DNA from: Mesorhizobium sp. SCN 65-20
Lineage (GTDB): Bacteria; Pseudomonadota; Alphaproteobacteria; Rhizobiales; Rhizobiaceae
Assembly: GCA_001724355.1 (NCBI GenBank)
Contig: MEEF01000062.1
Coordinates: 1-42,216 of the forward strand
Direction: 5' to 3'
Length of the DNA: 42,216 nucleotides
In this document: positions 26,101 through 34,183 of the stretch, piece after piece
Layout: each line of letters opens with the position of its first letter
Position numbering within the stretch: the first letter of the stretch is position 1
The notes under the pieces: generated by a model
Told to the model about the DNA's origin: nothing
Database searches by the model: none
The model's input: only the letters and a program-made list of their open reading frames with translations
Made by a program: the position numbers and the translations under genes

Positions 26101-26695
26101 ATTCGGCGGCATCGACGTCTGGCTGGCTTTCCTGCTGAACGTAACGGCCGGCCGTGTCGATGAGCACAGCGCTCTCGGCGAAGAACCAATCGCAATTGCG
26201 CGTGCCGCCGACTCCGTGGAGATCGTCGGTGAGATCGATCGGGAAGTTGAGGCCCGACTGCCTGAGCGCCGTCGTCTTGCCGGTGGCGGGCGGCCCGACG
26301 ATCACGTACCAGGGCATTTCGCGCAGGAACTTCCTGCCGCCCAGCTTGCGCCGCTTCAGCTCGTCCATCAAGTTCTGGAACTTGGCCCCGACGGCCGCGA
26401 CGCTTTCTTCCCCCGGGGTCAGCGGTTTTTCGACCGGTGTTGCTGCGATCTCGGCCACGAAGACGCGGTTGGCGCGGATGGCACGGCGTTGCGCGATGAT
26501 GAGCCAGATCAGCCACAGGATAAGCAGTCCGGCGATCATCCCGATGCGGACGGTCTCGGAGGCAAAGGGCGTGCTCCTGCCGATTGCCACGATCGGGCCG
26601 AATATCCAGATGATGAGCGAGAGCAGGGCGAGCCCTATCAGCGTCCAGAGCCACCGCGAAGTCAGGACCGACCAGAGGAAGCGGAGGATGAACAT
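23156..26695 (-). CDS. tssM: T6SS membrane subunit TssM (IcmF), copy 2
   Basis: A 1179-residue TssM in the core operon. Membrane helices at about 10-35 and 50-67, a Walker A motif G-P-P-A-T-G-K-T-T at 134-142, a D-T-A-G-R motif after it, a third helix at about 443-465 and a periplasmic region ending with the TssM C-terminal domain (W-P-G-K-D near 1095). It forms the T6SS trans-envelope complex with TssL and TssJ. The start follows the tssL copy 2 stop by 4 bases and the end overlaps tagF. Compared with copy 1 the order of domains is the same but the sequences are clearly different. The position next to tssJ, tssK and tssL makes this the main TssM candidate. Confidence 0.94.
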   Translation of the reverse strand: MFILRFLWSVLTSRWLWTLIGLALLSLIIWIFGPIVAIGRSTPFASETVRIGMIAGLLILWLIWLIIAQRRAIRANRVFVAEIAATPVEKPLTPGEESVAAVGAKFQNLMDELKRRKLGGRKFLREMPWYVIVGPPATGKTTALRQSGLNFPIDLTDDLHGVGGTRNCDWFFAESAVLIDTAGRYVQQESQPDVDAAEWLGFLDLLKKHRGRRALNGVIVALSIDALSEGDDAIKAHGRKIRRRLAELNERLEIRLPVYLMLTKADLIKGFEAFFDSLSTTAREQVWGSTFAPDARVDASAVAGEIGTLAGELERRLVPRLEEEDNLADRAEIFRFPAQVQSLSDPIRLLVESIFGESRYEDSAWLRGIYLTSATQEGAPIDRLAASLSSSFGLPQRRSVVSPRIERRSFFLKNLLTEVIFKEAGLGTFDPMAQRRRTWIWRGAAAASAAAVLLAGLLFGLSYYDNRGAIMAQAGQFEALQGSLAPVANSPAPVDAPDIDVALAAVSEVANARTPPPAAMRNLVGPTASPELLRAQTDAYNHALRDILEPRMVALLETTMWRQIRDPEFMLGALKTYRMMTGLSQMDPDFAQDWWVNQLPDYAPVAPFPTPDAEEHQLAAMRRMTVDDSYVAPDQSLVAEALKSVCTISLPARAYKQLLADPEVAGIKEWIPANFAGPNGSKVFARRTDKTLRVGLPGAFTYAGFHDAILDRLEDVAGQAALDRAVFAGGCEENAETSVSALSEDILKLYYEDFIAQWDSLLRDIRLAPLTDLNVASDNLKDLSSADSALKRLVSAVVRETELTRSDEEQPADDKAASKGASKLLGKLGKVGKLAKAGAKLLPRAGSADEVDMTGSLVAEHFKPLKGAVAEVDGQPPALDSAVVAMTALSNVLQTVTASPDPQDAIKKQGGLAELTGAVARQAQILPDPIDDWLGGIAGDTSGLTEKAVTSELNAIWRADILPFCQAALTDRYPFTPGSAVDVNVRDFARLFGPGGMIDAFTNDHLISYVDTAAKPWKWRADFGLDSSALAAFEQARRIRDDLFPGGTGPTMSFTLEPKDLSPAVTRMTLNLDGQSLVYYNNATRPQPMTWPGKDGTGTISLAFQPIDGSPEVIVNETGSWAWLRMLNNGRFTGTALPDVYKLRLGAQDFYADFELKAASVENPYSLQMFKRFTCPPNI

Positions 26696-26699
26696 CGCC

Positions 26700-28022
26700 C
26701 TACAGCCTCTTCTCGACGAGAACCTCGACCCTGCGGTTCAGCGCTCGGCCTTCGCGGGTGGCGTCGTCGGCCACCGGATCGGTCGCAGCGCGCCCCTCCG
26801 AGCGCACGCGTTCAGGCGCCACGCCGTTCTGAACGAGCAGGTCTGCGATCGTCGCGGCACGTGCTTCCGACAGGCGCTGGTTGGTCGACAGCGGGTTGCT
26901 CCTCTGCAGCGGGATGCCGTCCGTGTGACCAACGACTGTGATATTGCCTATCAACTCCTGGTTCTCGATGATCACCCTGGCGATCGCCCCGATCAGCGGC
27001 TGGAAGCCATCCGTGATTTCGGCCCGCGACGACTGGAAAAGCTCCGGGTTGGTCGCCTGGATGACGAGCTTGGCAAGCGACACGCTTTCGGTTCCGCGCA
27101 GCGCCGGGCGCAGCCCCTCGGGCGCGGCGGCTTCGAATGCAGGCAGAAGGGCGAAATCAACCTTCTCTACCAGCGGCGCCCCGGCCTGGGGAGTTGAACG
27201 GAGAAGTTCGGCGCGCTGTGCCGGCGGCAACGCCCGCACCAGCGCCGAGAGCTGTTCCGACTGGGCGCTCAGCGCCATGGAGAGGGCCACGTAGATGCCG
27301 GTGCCTAGTACCGCGGCGATCGCCCCCATGACCCAGATCGGCACGGTGAAGCGCTGTGGTTCGTCCGATGCCACCACGCCCTTCCAATGAGGCGAGAGCG
27401 GCGCATCTTCCGCATCGGCATCGCGCAGGAAGCGCGCGGCCGCGACCCGGACCGCATTGAGCGACCGATCACCCGCGCGGCCCGGCACCCGGTACTTGCC
27501 GCGAAAGCCCAGGGCCATGCACAGATATTGCAGTTCCAGCATCTCCCTGTCGCGGTTGGGGTGCCGTTCCAGTTCGTCCAGTCGTGAAAAGAACTGGGCT
27601 CCGGCGTCGACATCACCGCGCAGCATCACGACCAGCGGCTGGCGCGGCCAAGCGCTGGCGCCGCCCCAAGGGGTGTTGAGGGCGAGATCGTCGAGGAGTG
27701 CTGCGACCGACCATGCGGCCTGGTCCGCACGTTCGAGCGACGAGCCGGAGGCGATCGCGGCGTCCCGGGCTCGCACCAGTTCCTCGATCAGTCGCGTCCG
27801 CAGCGCTTCCGGGTTCTCCGGCGGTAGCGCACTTTCGAGCTCCGGCGCAAATTCAAGCAGCGTCGAGAAGGCGTTGACCAGCTTGTTGGGATGCGCCCGC
27901 GACCGGTTGATGGGCACCGCTGGAGCGGCAGCGCGGAGGCCGCGCGGCATTGGCGCGGCTGCCATGCGAATGCGGGTGCGTTCGCGATCCTCCGACAATC
28001 CGAAAGGATCGTCCTGGCTCAT
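26700..28022 (-). CDS. tssL: T6SS membrane subunit TssL (DotU) with OmpA domain, copy 2
   Basis: A 440-residue TssL with three parts: a DotU/IcmH cytoplasmic domain (about 45-210; N-x-L-V-N-A-F-S-T-L-L, then L-C-M-A-L-G-F-R-G-K-Y-R), a membrane helix at about 225-247 (V-P-I-W-V-M-G-A-I-A-A-V-L-G), and an OmpA-like peptidoglycan-binding domain at about 335-440 (G-H-T-D-G, L-S-E-A-R-A, ending N-R-R-V-E-V-L). It lies 4 bases from tssK and 4 bases from tssM copy 2, in the usual tssK-tssL-tssM order. The DotU part is closer to the standard form than that of copy 1, which has a longer N-terminal tail. Confidence 0.94.
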   Translation of the reverse strand: MSQDDPFGLSEDRERTRIRMAAAPMPRGLRAAAPAVPINRSRAHPNKLVNAFSTLLEFAPELESALPPENPEALRTRLIEELVRARDAAIASGSSLERADQAAWSVAALLDDLALNTPWGGASAWPRQPLVVMLRGDVDAGAQFFSRLDELERHPNRDREMLELQYLCMALGFRGKYRVPGRAGDRSLNAVRVAAARFLRDADAEDAPLSPHWKGVVASDEPQRFTVPIWVMGAIAAVLGTGIYVALSMALSAQSEQLSALVRALPPAQRAELLRSTPQAGAPLVEKVDFALLPAFEAAAPEGLRPALRGTESVSLAKLVIQATNPELFQSSRAEITDGFQPLIGAIARVIIENQELIGNITVVGHTDGIPLQRSNPLSTNQRLSEARAATIADLLVQNGVAPERVRSEGRAATDPVADDATREGRALNRRVEVLVEKRL

Positions 28023-28026
28023 CGCA

Positions 28027-29361
28027 TCACCTGTTCACCGAGTAGCAGTCGACCTGGGGCTCGCTCGGCAGCACTCCGGAAACCCCGATCACGAAGCCCG
28101 GGGAATCCAGCAGCGAGGCCCAATGTTCGCTCTTCTGGTCCAGTTCCAGGCAGAGACGGTCGCCGTCATAGGGGATTTCGCGGGGCTGCGAGTGCAACGG
28201 CTTCAAGGGGATGCCGGGCAGGCGGGACTTCCACAGACCCTCGAATTCGCCGGCGGCGCCGACCGTTGCCTGGTTGACGAAGATCTTGCGTAGCGCATCC
28301 TCGGAGAGTTCCGACCCGACGCGAATGACGATGCGGCTCGAGACAAGCAGCTTCGGGTTGTCGATGCGCACCTTCCAGACATTGGTCGAATGACGCATCA
28401 CGGGAAGGGCGCGCGACTTCGGCTCGACATAGCGAAGGCTCAGGATCAGCGACCGGAGCGTGTCTGCAAGTGCGGAGAACGCCGGTCCGGGCGCCATGTG
28501 GTCGTAGACGGGCAGTTCGGCAAGGCGGCGCGAATTCGAACCGTAGGTGGCCATCGAACCGGCCAGGCCGGCCAGTTCCATGTAGAGGTGGGCGGGGTGG
28601 AAGATATCCTGCGCCAGCATGTGCGCGAGCCGCGGGCGCGCCGCATTGGCGAGATGCAGCATCAGCAGGTCCTCGACGCTGCGCCCCGGTCCGCCAAGCA
28701 CCATCTTGGCATGCGCCTCGGCGATCTGATCGAGACCTGTGATCATCTCCTGCAGGAGTTGCGCGTACCAGGCCACCGCACCGGTCGCGAGGGTGGGCGG
28801 CAGGAAGGTGTCCTCGAGCGCAATCCCGCCGTCCGCCCGGATGCCCTTGATCTCCGTCACCGGCAGGGCGGTGTAGCCGCCGACGTCCTTTCCGGGCGCA
28901 AGCAGCACGGCTTGGGGCCTGGCGATCTCGACCTCTTCGGCATCGGCTCCGCCACGGACAGCGTCGCGCACAGTGACGATCCGTCCGCGATAGCGGGCGC
29001 CCGAGGAGTCGGCATGGGCAGGATCGAACCCCACTCCGCCGGGAGGCTCGAGGGGCAGTGCGATCAGCACGGGACCTGCGCCCGTGTCCGCGGTGACCGC
29101 AAGCGGCCTCGGCGCGTCCATCGTCTCCGGGATCATGAAGGGCGTGCCGTCCGGGAATATCCCGCGGGCGGAGGTGACCGCGACCTGGCCGACCTCGAGC
29201 AGCGCCGCATCCAGCGTCAGTTTGCTGAAGCCGAAGGTGTGGAGCTGGCCCGCCTGGAGCGCGCCGCGTACCGTCCCTTCGAAGAAGCGGTCCTGCTGCT
29301 GAAAATGCTGCGTCCTGAGGAAAAGGCCTTCCGACCACAGCACCCTGTTCGTTTCGGTCAT
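28027..29361 (-). CDS. tssK: T6SS baseplate subunit TssK
   Basis: A 444-residue TssK, the trimeric baseplate protein that links the wedge complex (TssEFG) to TssL and TssM. The opening R-V-L-W-S-E-G-L-F-L-R-T-Q-H-F-Q-Q-Q-D is diagnostic for the family. The middle has the L-L-M-L-H-L-A-N-A and H-P-x-x-L-Y-M-E-L segments typical of the TssK core, and the end (V-D-C-Y-S-V-N-R) closes the head domain. The frame continues 26 codons upstream, but ATG 29361 gives the family start. It lies 40 bases after tssJ. Length is normal. Confidence 0.95.
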   Translation of the reverse strand: MTETNRVLWSEGLFLRTQHFQQQDRFFEGTVRGALQAGQLHTFGFSKLTLDAALLEVGQVAVTSARGIFPDGTPFMIPETMDAPRPLAVTADTGAGPVLIALPLEPPGGVGFDPAHADSSGARYRGRIVTVRDAVRGGADAEEVEIARPQAVLLAPGKDVGGYTALPVTEIKGIRADGGIALEDTFLPPTLATGAVAWYAQLLQEMITGLDQIAEAHAKMVLGGPGRSVEDLLMLHLANAARPRLAHMLAQDIFHPAHLYMELAGLAGSMATYGSNSRRLAELPVYDHMAPGPAFSALADTLRSLILSLRYVEPKSRALPVMRHSTNVWKVRIDNPKLLVSSRIVIRVGSELSEDALRKIFVNQATVGAAGEFEGLWKSRLPGIPLKPLHSQPREIPYDGDRLCLELDQKSEHWASLLDSPGFVIGVSGVLPSEPQVDCYSVNR

Positions 29362-29401
29362 GCGGCTGCTCTCTGCATCGAGGTCTCCATCCTTCGCCTG
29401 C

Positions 29402-29854
29402 CTAGGCCGATATGCCTCCGGCACCGAGCCTGACGGCAATCGTCACAGTCGATCCCGGCGACACCGACTTGGCCGTCCGCCAGGTTCGCCCACCAGGCTC
29501 GCGGACGAGAGCGACGAAGCCCAGAGCCGTGGCGTCCGGTTCCACCGTGATGGTCTTGGAAGCGGCCTTGCCCGGACCAACCGCTATCTGATCCGAACCG
29601 ATGAGATCGCCGCCAAGCGTGCCGGCAGCGTCTCCCTGCAAGGCGAAATAGTCGGCCGAATTGAACTTGCCTGCACTGCGCAGGCGCATGATCAGGACCG
29701 TGACGGGCCGGTCGCTGCCGTCCGGCCCCGGGTTCATCCCGGCTTCGCCGCTCACATTGACGGTCACAGTGGACGGTTTGGGCGGTCCGCTCTGGCAAGC
29801 GGCAACCAGGCCCGTCGCACCAAGTGCCAGAATGAAGTCGCGCCGGTCGATCAT
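29402..29854 (-). CDS. tssJ: T6SS outer-membrane lipoprotein TssJ
   Basis: A 150-residue lipoprotein that anchors the TssLM complex to the outer membrane. The signal starts with M-I-D-R-R-D-F, continues with a hydrophobic core and ends in the lipobox L-V-A-A-C (Cys at about residue 20). The twin Arg followed by D-F and a hydrophobic run could even allow Tat export, though the motif is incomplete. The mature part is a beta-sandwich with T-V-T-V-N-V-S, P-V-T-V-L-I-M-R-L-R and Y-F-A-L-Q-G-D, all TssJ marks. Only one tssJ was found despite two tssL and two tssM copies. A GAGGAG site precedes the ATG at ideal spacing, just after the FHA gene stop. Confidence 0.9.
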   Translation of the reverse strand: MIDRRDFILALGATGLVAACQSGPPKPSTVTVNVSGEAGMNPGPDGSDRPVTVLIMRLRSAGKFNSADYFALQGDAAGTLGGDLIGSDQIAVGPGKAASKTITVEPDATALGFVALVREPGGRTWRTAKSVSPGSTVTIAVRLGAGGISA

Positions 29855-29857
29855 GCG

Positions 29858-31288
29858 TCACTCCTCCTCGTAGGCGTTGCGGAAATCGGCGCCGATCTCG
29901 CCCATGAAGCGCGTCTCGGCGCTGATGGCGATCTCGCGGTGGCGTTTCTTGTAGAGTTCCCAGAGTTTTGCTCCACGTCCCCCGGCGAGCAGCGTCTCCA
30001 GGGACGAACTCTGCTTCAGCTCTTCCTCGAGGGCTGCGGGATCGAACCGGTCGATCATCCGCCTGAGCGCGCCCTGGAGGCCGCGCCAGGCACGAACGTG
30101 GTGATGGGCGAGGTCCCAGACCGCGTCCTGGATCGCCGGCTCGCCTGACAGGAAGCCCGGGCTGCGCTCGGCGAGGATGGTCGCGAGCGCGTCGTCGACA
30201 GTGGGCAGGAATTTCAGCGGATTGACCTCCGATGCGCCCACCACTGTCTGTTCGATGCGGGCGTTGCCCTTCTCCTCGGCACGCTTGCGCAGAAGCTGCA
30301 TCAGGCCTTCCATCATCAGGCGATACTCGCGGCCGAGTTTCTCCATCTCGGCGATGGCGTCCCGGGCCGGGATCTCGCTTTCGTCGAGCCCCATGCCGCG
30401 CAGGAATGCCGCTCGCAGGGATACGTCGCCGGGTTCCGCGGTGCGTCGCGCCGGCTTCGGTTCAGCCTTGGGCGGCGGCGGCGCATCGTTCCGCGGCACA
30501 GGCCTGTCCCACGGGGCTGGCGACGGGTGCGCCCCGCGCTGCTGCTCTGAGGGGGCCTCGAAACGTCGATTGGCGCTGGGGACGACCACGTCCTCGACCC
30601 GGACTTCCTGTCTCCGAGCCTGTCGCGCGGGTGGCGGTTCGGGCGGCGGCGGAGTTTCGAGGCCGAACGGGTCCCCGAACGCCGAAGTCCCGGTTTCGCC
30701 CCCTTTTTCGGTTTCAGGCGTTGCAGGGGTGGACACCGGATCGAGACTGAACGGGTCGTCGAAAGCCGGCGAACTGCGCCCGGAAGTTTCGCGTTCGTAT
30801 GCACGGAATGCGCCCGGTTCCGGCTGCTCGAACGGATTGGGCAACTCGGCAGGGCGACGACGCTGTGGCTCTTCCTCCGTCTTGAGGGCAAAGAAATCGT
30901 CCGAACCGAGATTGACCGAGGCATGCGAACCCGACGACGGCTGCGATGGCGATGCCTGACCGGCAGAAACCGCCGAATGCAGATCGACCCCGACCACGTA
31001 GTCGCCGATGCGCAGGCGCATGCCGTTCTGCAGGCGCATCGTGTTCCCGGCACCGAGCGGGCTGCCGGCATCGTCGATGAAAAGGCCACTGCTCGAGGTG
31101 TCGGTCACGTAGTAGCCGTCGTGGCTGGCCGTGATCTTGCAGTGGGCACGCGAGACGAACATGTCCGGGTCTTCGATCTGCCAGTCCGCTTCGGGACTGC
31201 GACCGATCACCATGTCACCCTTGTCCAGCCGGGCCTCGCGCATGGCCTGCGCGCGCGGTCCGTGCTCAAGCGTGAGGAGCAAGCTCAT
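29858..31288 (-). CDS. tagH: T6SS-associated FHA-domain protein TagH, copy 2
   Basis: A 476-residue TagH-type protein. The N-terminal FHA domain (about 5-100) has V-I-G-R-S-P-E-A-D-W, S-R-A-H-C-K-I and D-T-S-S-S-G-L-F-I-D, the phosphothreonine-binding loops; the usual N-G of the last loop is S-G-L here. A long low-complexity linker rich in Pro, Glu and Arg spans about 130-280, and the C-terminal TagH domain begins near R-A-A-F-L-R-G-M-G-L and includes N-P-L-K-F-L-P. FHA proteins of this type promote assembly when bound to a phosphorylated partner. It overlaps tssG by four bases (ATGA) and precedes tssJ by three. Confidence 0.9.
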   Translation of the reverse strand: MSLLLTLEHGPRAQAMREARLDKGDMVIGRSPEADWQIEDPDMFVSRAHCKITASHDGYYVTDTSSSGLFIDDAGSPLGAGNTMRLQNGMRLRIGDYVVGVDLHSAVSAGQASPSQPSSGSHASVNLGSDDFFALKTEEEPQRRRPAELPNPFEQPEPGAFRAYERETSGRSSPAFDDPFSLDPVSTPATPETEKGGETGTSAFGDPFGLETPPPPEPPPARQARRQEVRVEDVVVPSANRRFEAPSEQQRGAHPSPAPWDRPVPRNDAPPPPKAEPKPARRTAEPGDVSLRAAFLRGMGLDESEIPARDAIAEMEKLGREYRLMMEGLMQLLRKRAEEKGNARIEQTVVGASEVNPLKFLPTVDDALATILAERSPGFLSGEPAIQDAVWDLAHHHVRAWRGLQGALRRMIDRFDPAALEEELKQSSSLETLLAGGRGAKLWELYKKRHREIAISAETRFMGEIGADFRNAYEEE

Positions 31289-32343
31289 GCCGCGGCTCCC
31301 GCCAGATCGGGGCGCCAGCCGACGACCGTCCGCAGGCGCATATCCTCAGCATCCGCCCTTTCCACGGGGGGCGCAAGCCACGCCGTTCTGCCGATCCGCG
31401 CCGCTCCGATCCGGGCCGCAGGCACCTCTTCGCGCGCCAGGACAACCCTGAGATCGACATCCAGTACCTCGCCGATCAGGTCGCTTACCGCCCGTCTCAA
31501 CACCGCAAGCCGGCGGCTACCCGGAAGGAATTCCAGATAGGTCGTGAAATCGAGCGGACCGATGCGCAGTTCGATCCTGCTCTGGCGGGTGAAACTGCGC
31601 GGTCCGATGGTTGCGCCACGCCCCAATTGCGCATGCGCAGATCCCACCCGTGTCTGCAATGGTCCGGGTATCGGCAGCCACGCCGCCACGAACTCCTTGA
31701 GCTGCACCGGAACCTTGAAGGCCTCGGCGATGAAGAGCGTAAGGCGCTCGGGTCCGTCCACTTGGCATGCGATGGCGGCGGCCTGCCGCAGTTTCACCGC
31801 GTCCAAATCCGGTTCTTCCGGGTTGGAGGTTCCCGGCAGCCCCATGCCTGCCATCGCCTCGAGCATGGATCGCACGCGGCCACCGACCCTTCGCTCCACC
31901 TGCACCGCTGGATGAGCGTCCGCCCAGGCCCGGTAGAACAGGGCGATCATGCGGTGCTGCAGCGTGTTGACGAAATCGACGAAGGTTGTGTCGCTGGTCT
32001 GGTGGGCGTCGGCTCCGCCGAACCACCGTTGCGACAGGCGGTCGAGCACCCAGCGGGTGATATGCAGCGGCAGCGGACCTTCCGGGCCAAGCAGGCCGAT
32101 GTTGGCCACGGTCACGCGGGCAGGGCCTTTGTCGCTTCCCGGTTCGAACCTCACCACATCCTGCGTGGCGAAGCCGAGGCGGACATGCTGCCCGAGGCGG
32201 GCCGGTTCACGTTCGGGCCGCCCGGCATGGCCGAACAAGCGGCCACCGGGCCTTTCGAGCTGCCGCAGCAATTCAAAGAAGTCGTAGGCCTCCGTGGGCG
32301 CGGCGCCTATATCAGGAAGCGGTTGCCGGGCGTCATCGGCCAT
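31285..32343 (-). CDS. tssG: T6SS baseplate subunit TssG
   Basis: A 352-residue TssG, part of the TssFG baseplate wedge. Family marks are A-Y-D-F-F-E-L-L-R-Q-L-E near the start, F-G-H-A-G-R-P-E-R-E-P-A-R-L-G, then G-L-L-G-P-E-G-P-L-P-L-H-I-T and the later F-V-N-T-L-Q-H-R-M-I-A-L-F-Y-R-A-W. The frame is open 57 codons upstream within tssF, but ATG 32343 has an AGGAGG site seven bases before it and gives the normal length. The start therefore overlaps the tssF end by 37 bases, typical of these coupled genes. Confidence 0.94.
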   Translation of the reverse strand: MADDARQPLPDIGAAPTEAYDFFELLRQLERPGGRLFGHAGRPEREPARLGQHVRLGFATQDVVRFEPGSDKGPARVTVANIGLLGPEGPLPLHITRWVLDRLSQRWFGGADAHQTSDTTFVDFVNTLQHRMIALFYRAWADAHPAVQVERRVGGRVRSMLEAMAGMGLPGTSNPEEPDLDAVKLRQAAAIACQVDGPERLTLFIAEAFKVPVQLKEFVAAWLPIPGPLQTRVGSAHAQLGRGATIGPRSFTRQSRIELRIGPLDFTTYLEFLPGSRRLAVLRRAVSDLIGEVLDVDLRVVLAREEVPAARIGAARIGRTAWLAPPVERADAEDMRLRTVVGWRPDLAGAAA

Positions 32344-34181
32344 GGCACGTCCTCCTGCTTCTGGAGCAGCCGCGTGCGTGTCCGCACGAAGCCGTTGATG
32401 CCCGCATGGCGGGCAAACAACCGCGACAGCAAGGCCGACAGCAACAGGGTGCTGTGGCCCGAAACGACCGACTGGTCGACATGCAGCACGACTTCCGTTC
32501 CCCGGCCGAAGCACATCGGCCCCTCGATCGCCAGCCGCTCGACTACCGGGCGCGAGTCGATCCGCGCGATCGAACGCACGTGCCGGGCGAGAGCCGGGTC
32601 TCCACGATCGGCATAGAGGTCAAGCAACGCGTGCAGCGGGTCGACCCCACGCCCTTCCTTGGCGAGGCTGAGGAAGTTGAGGGACAGTTGGGCGACCATG
32701 CGCCAGGCAAGCTCGTCGGCACGGGATTCGCCGTCCGCCCCGGCCGGCAGCGCCGCGGGAATGGACGGGCGCGGCGCCCGCAGGGCGCCGAGCAAGCGTA
32801 CGGCTTCCACAGGATCGCCGCTTTCCAGCGTCAGGTTCGGCGTATCGTCCAGGATCGGCAGGTCGCGATTTGTGCAGAGCGCCGTCACTTCCACGCGCCT
32901 GAGCGCGCGGTTGGCCGTGCTTCCCGCCGGACGGGAAAATGCCAGGAACACGTCGTCGCCGGCATAGGACGTGCGGGTCACGCCTTCCCGGCGCTCATCC
33001 TCCGTCGGCCGGCGCGGCCGCCGCTCCGTCGAATAGACCCATCCACTGCCGCGGTTCTGCCCAAGGCTGAACAGGGCCGGGATCTCGGCGTCCGGCCCTT
33101 CGGCCTCCGCGTCCTCGACATGGGTGATGCGGTAGATCTCGAAGTCCCGCGGCCGCGTTCTGTCTACGTAGAGCACCTGCCGTGTCTTGCGGCTGTCGAG
33201 TTCGACGACGTTGCATTCGCGCTCGAAGAGATTGATGAGCGGCGTGGCGAAGAGCTCGAAATCCTGGGGCGACAGGTCGGCCAGTTCCGGGACAGGCCTG
33301 CGCAGCAGGAACACCAGTTCCAGGCCCGCCTCGCAGGCGCGCATGACCGGCTGCAGACCCGTGACCCGGGCGTAATGGAACCGCTCGGGCATCATGAAAT
33401 ACTCGCGCAGCAGCCGGTAGCCCTCGAAGGTAGGCCGGCTTCTCGGCATCAATGCCTCGGTGTCCAGAATTCCCACCATATCCGCGTCGGGCAGGGGTAC
33501 GAGCTTGGCGGATTTTCCCTCTGGTCTCGCGGCGACGCCCGCGCAGGCGCCGAAGATCGTGTCGAACAACAGCGGGGCTTTGGTTCGCCCGGCCAGGTAC
33601 AGATCGAGGCGATCCAGCGCCAGTTCGGCGAGCTTGCCCTTGCCCGTGCGGTTTATCACGATCCGGATCGCCGCCTCGGCCACGATATCCTGCGGTGGCA
33701 CTATGCCGGCCACGGCAAGTGCGCTGCGGTCCTGGAAATAACCGATGGAACCGATGGCTATCGGCCAGAGCGTCACATCCTGCACGGTGCTGAAGGTACA
33801 GCGGGTCGAGAGCCCCGGCTGCAGGCTCGATATCAGCCGCGTGTCGCGCTTGACGACATGGCCTGCGTTCATCGTCTGTATCTGCTGCCCGGGTTTGAGC
33901 ACGGCCATGGCAGTCGCCGGAGTCGGCGACACGAGGTCCGGGTAGAGCACGTCGAGTACGCTGCGCGCAAACCGCGAACGCTCGGCGTCGACCTTCAATC
34001 GAGTACGGGCCGCGAGGAAGGCCACGCCATCGAGCAACCGCTCGACATAGGGATCGGGGCAGGGCGCGGTGTCCAGCGACAGGTTGCGCGCGATCGCCGG
34101 GTGCATGGCGGAAAATTCTGCAGCGAGGCTGCGTATGTGGGTCAGTTCCTCCTCGTAGTATTCCAGGAAGATCCGATCCAT
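32307..34181 (-). CDS. tssF: T6SS baseplate subunit TssF
   Basis: A 624-residue TssF (VasA/ImpG), the largest wedge component of the baseplate, which works as a dimer with TssG. The opening F-L-E-Y-Y-E-E-E-L-T-H-I-R and H-P-A-I-A-R-N-L are diagnostic, followed by D-P-Y-V-E-R-L-L-D-G-V-A-F-L-A-A-R and D-V-L-Y-P-D-L-V-S-P-T-P. Near the C-terminus the G-F-V-R-T-R-T-R-L segment closes the family pattern. Length is typical. It lies 2 bases after tssE and overlaps tssG. Confidence 0.96.
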   Translation of the reverse strand: MDRIFLEYYEEELTHIRSLAAEFSAMHPAIARNLSLDTAPCPDPYVERLLDGVAFLAARTRLKVDAERSRFARSVLDVLYPDLVSPTPATAMAVLKPGQQIQTMNAGHVVKRDTRLISSLQPGLSTRCTFSTVQDVTLWPIAIGSIGYFQDRSALAVAGIVPPQDIVAEAAIRIVINRTGKGKLAELALDRLDLYLAGRTKAPLLFDTIFGACAGVAARPEGKSAKLVPLPDADMVGILDTEALMPRSRPTFEGYRLLREYFMMPERFHYARVTGLQPVMRACEAGLELVFLLRRPVPELADLSPQDFELFATPLINLFERECNVVELDSRKTRQVLYVDRTRPRDFEIYRITHVEDAEAEGPDAEIPALFSLGQNRGSGWVYSTERRPRRPTEDERREGVTRTSYAGDDVFLAFSRPAGSTANRALRRVEVTALCTNRDLPILDDTPNLTLESGDPVEAVRLLGALRAPRPSIPAALPAGADGESRADELAWRMVAQLSLNFLSLAKEGRGVDPLHALLDLYADRGDPALARHVRSIARIDSRPVVERLAIEGPMCFGRGTEVVLHVDQSVVSGHSTLLLSALLSRLFARHAGINGFVRTRTRLLQKQEDVPWPMTPGNRFLI

Positions 34182-34183
34182 GG

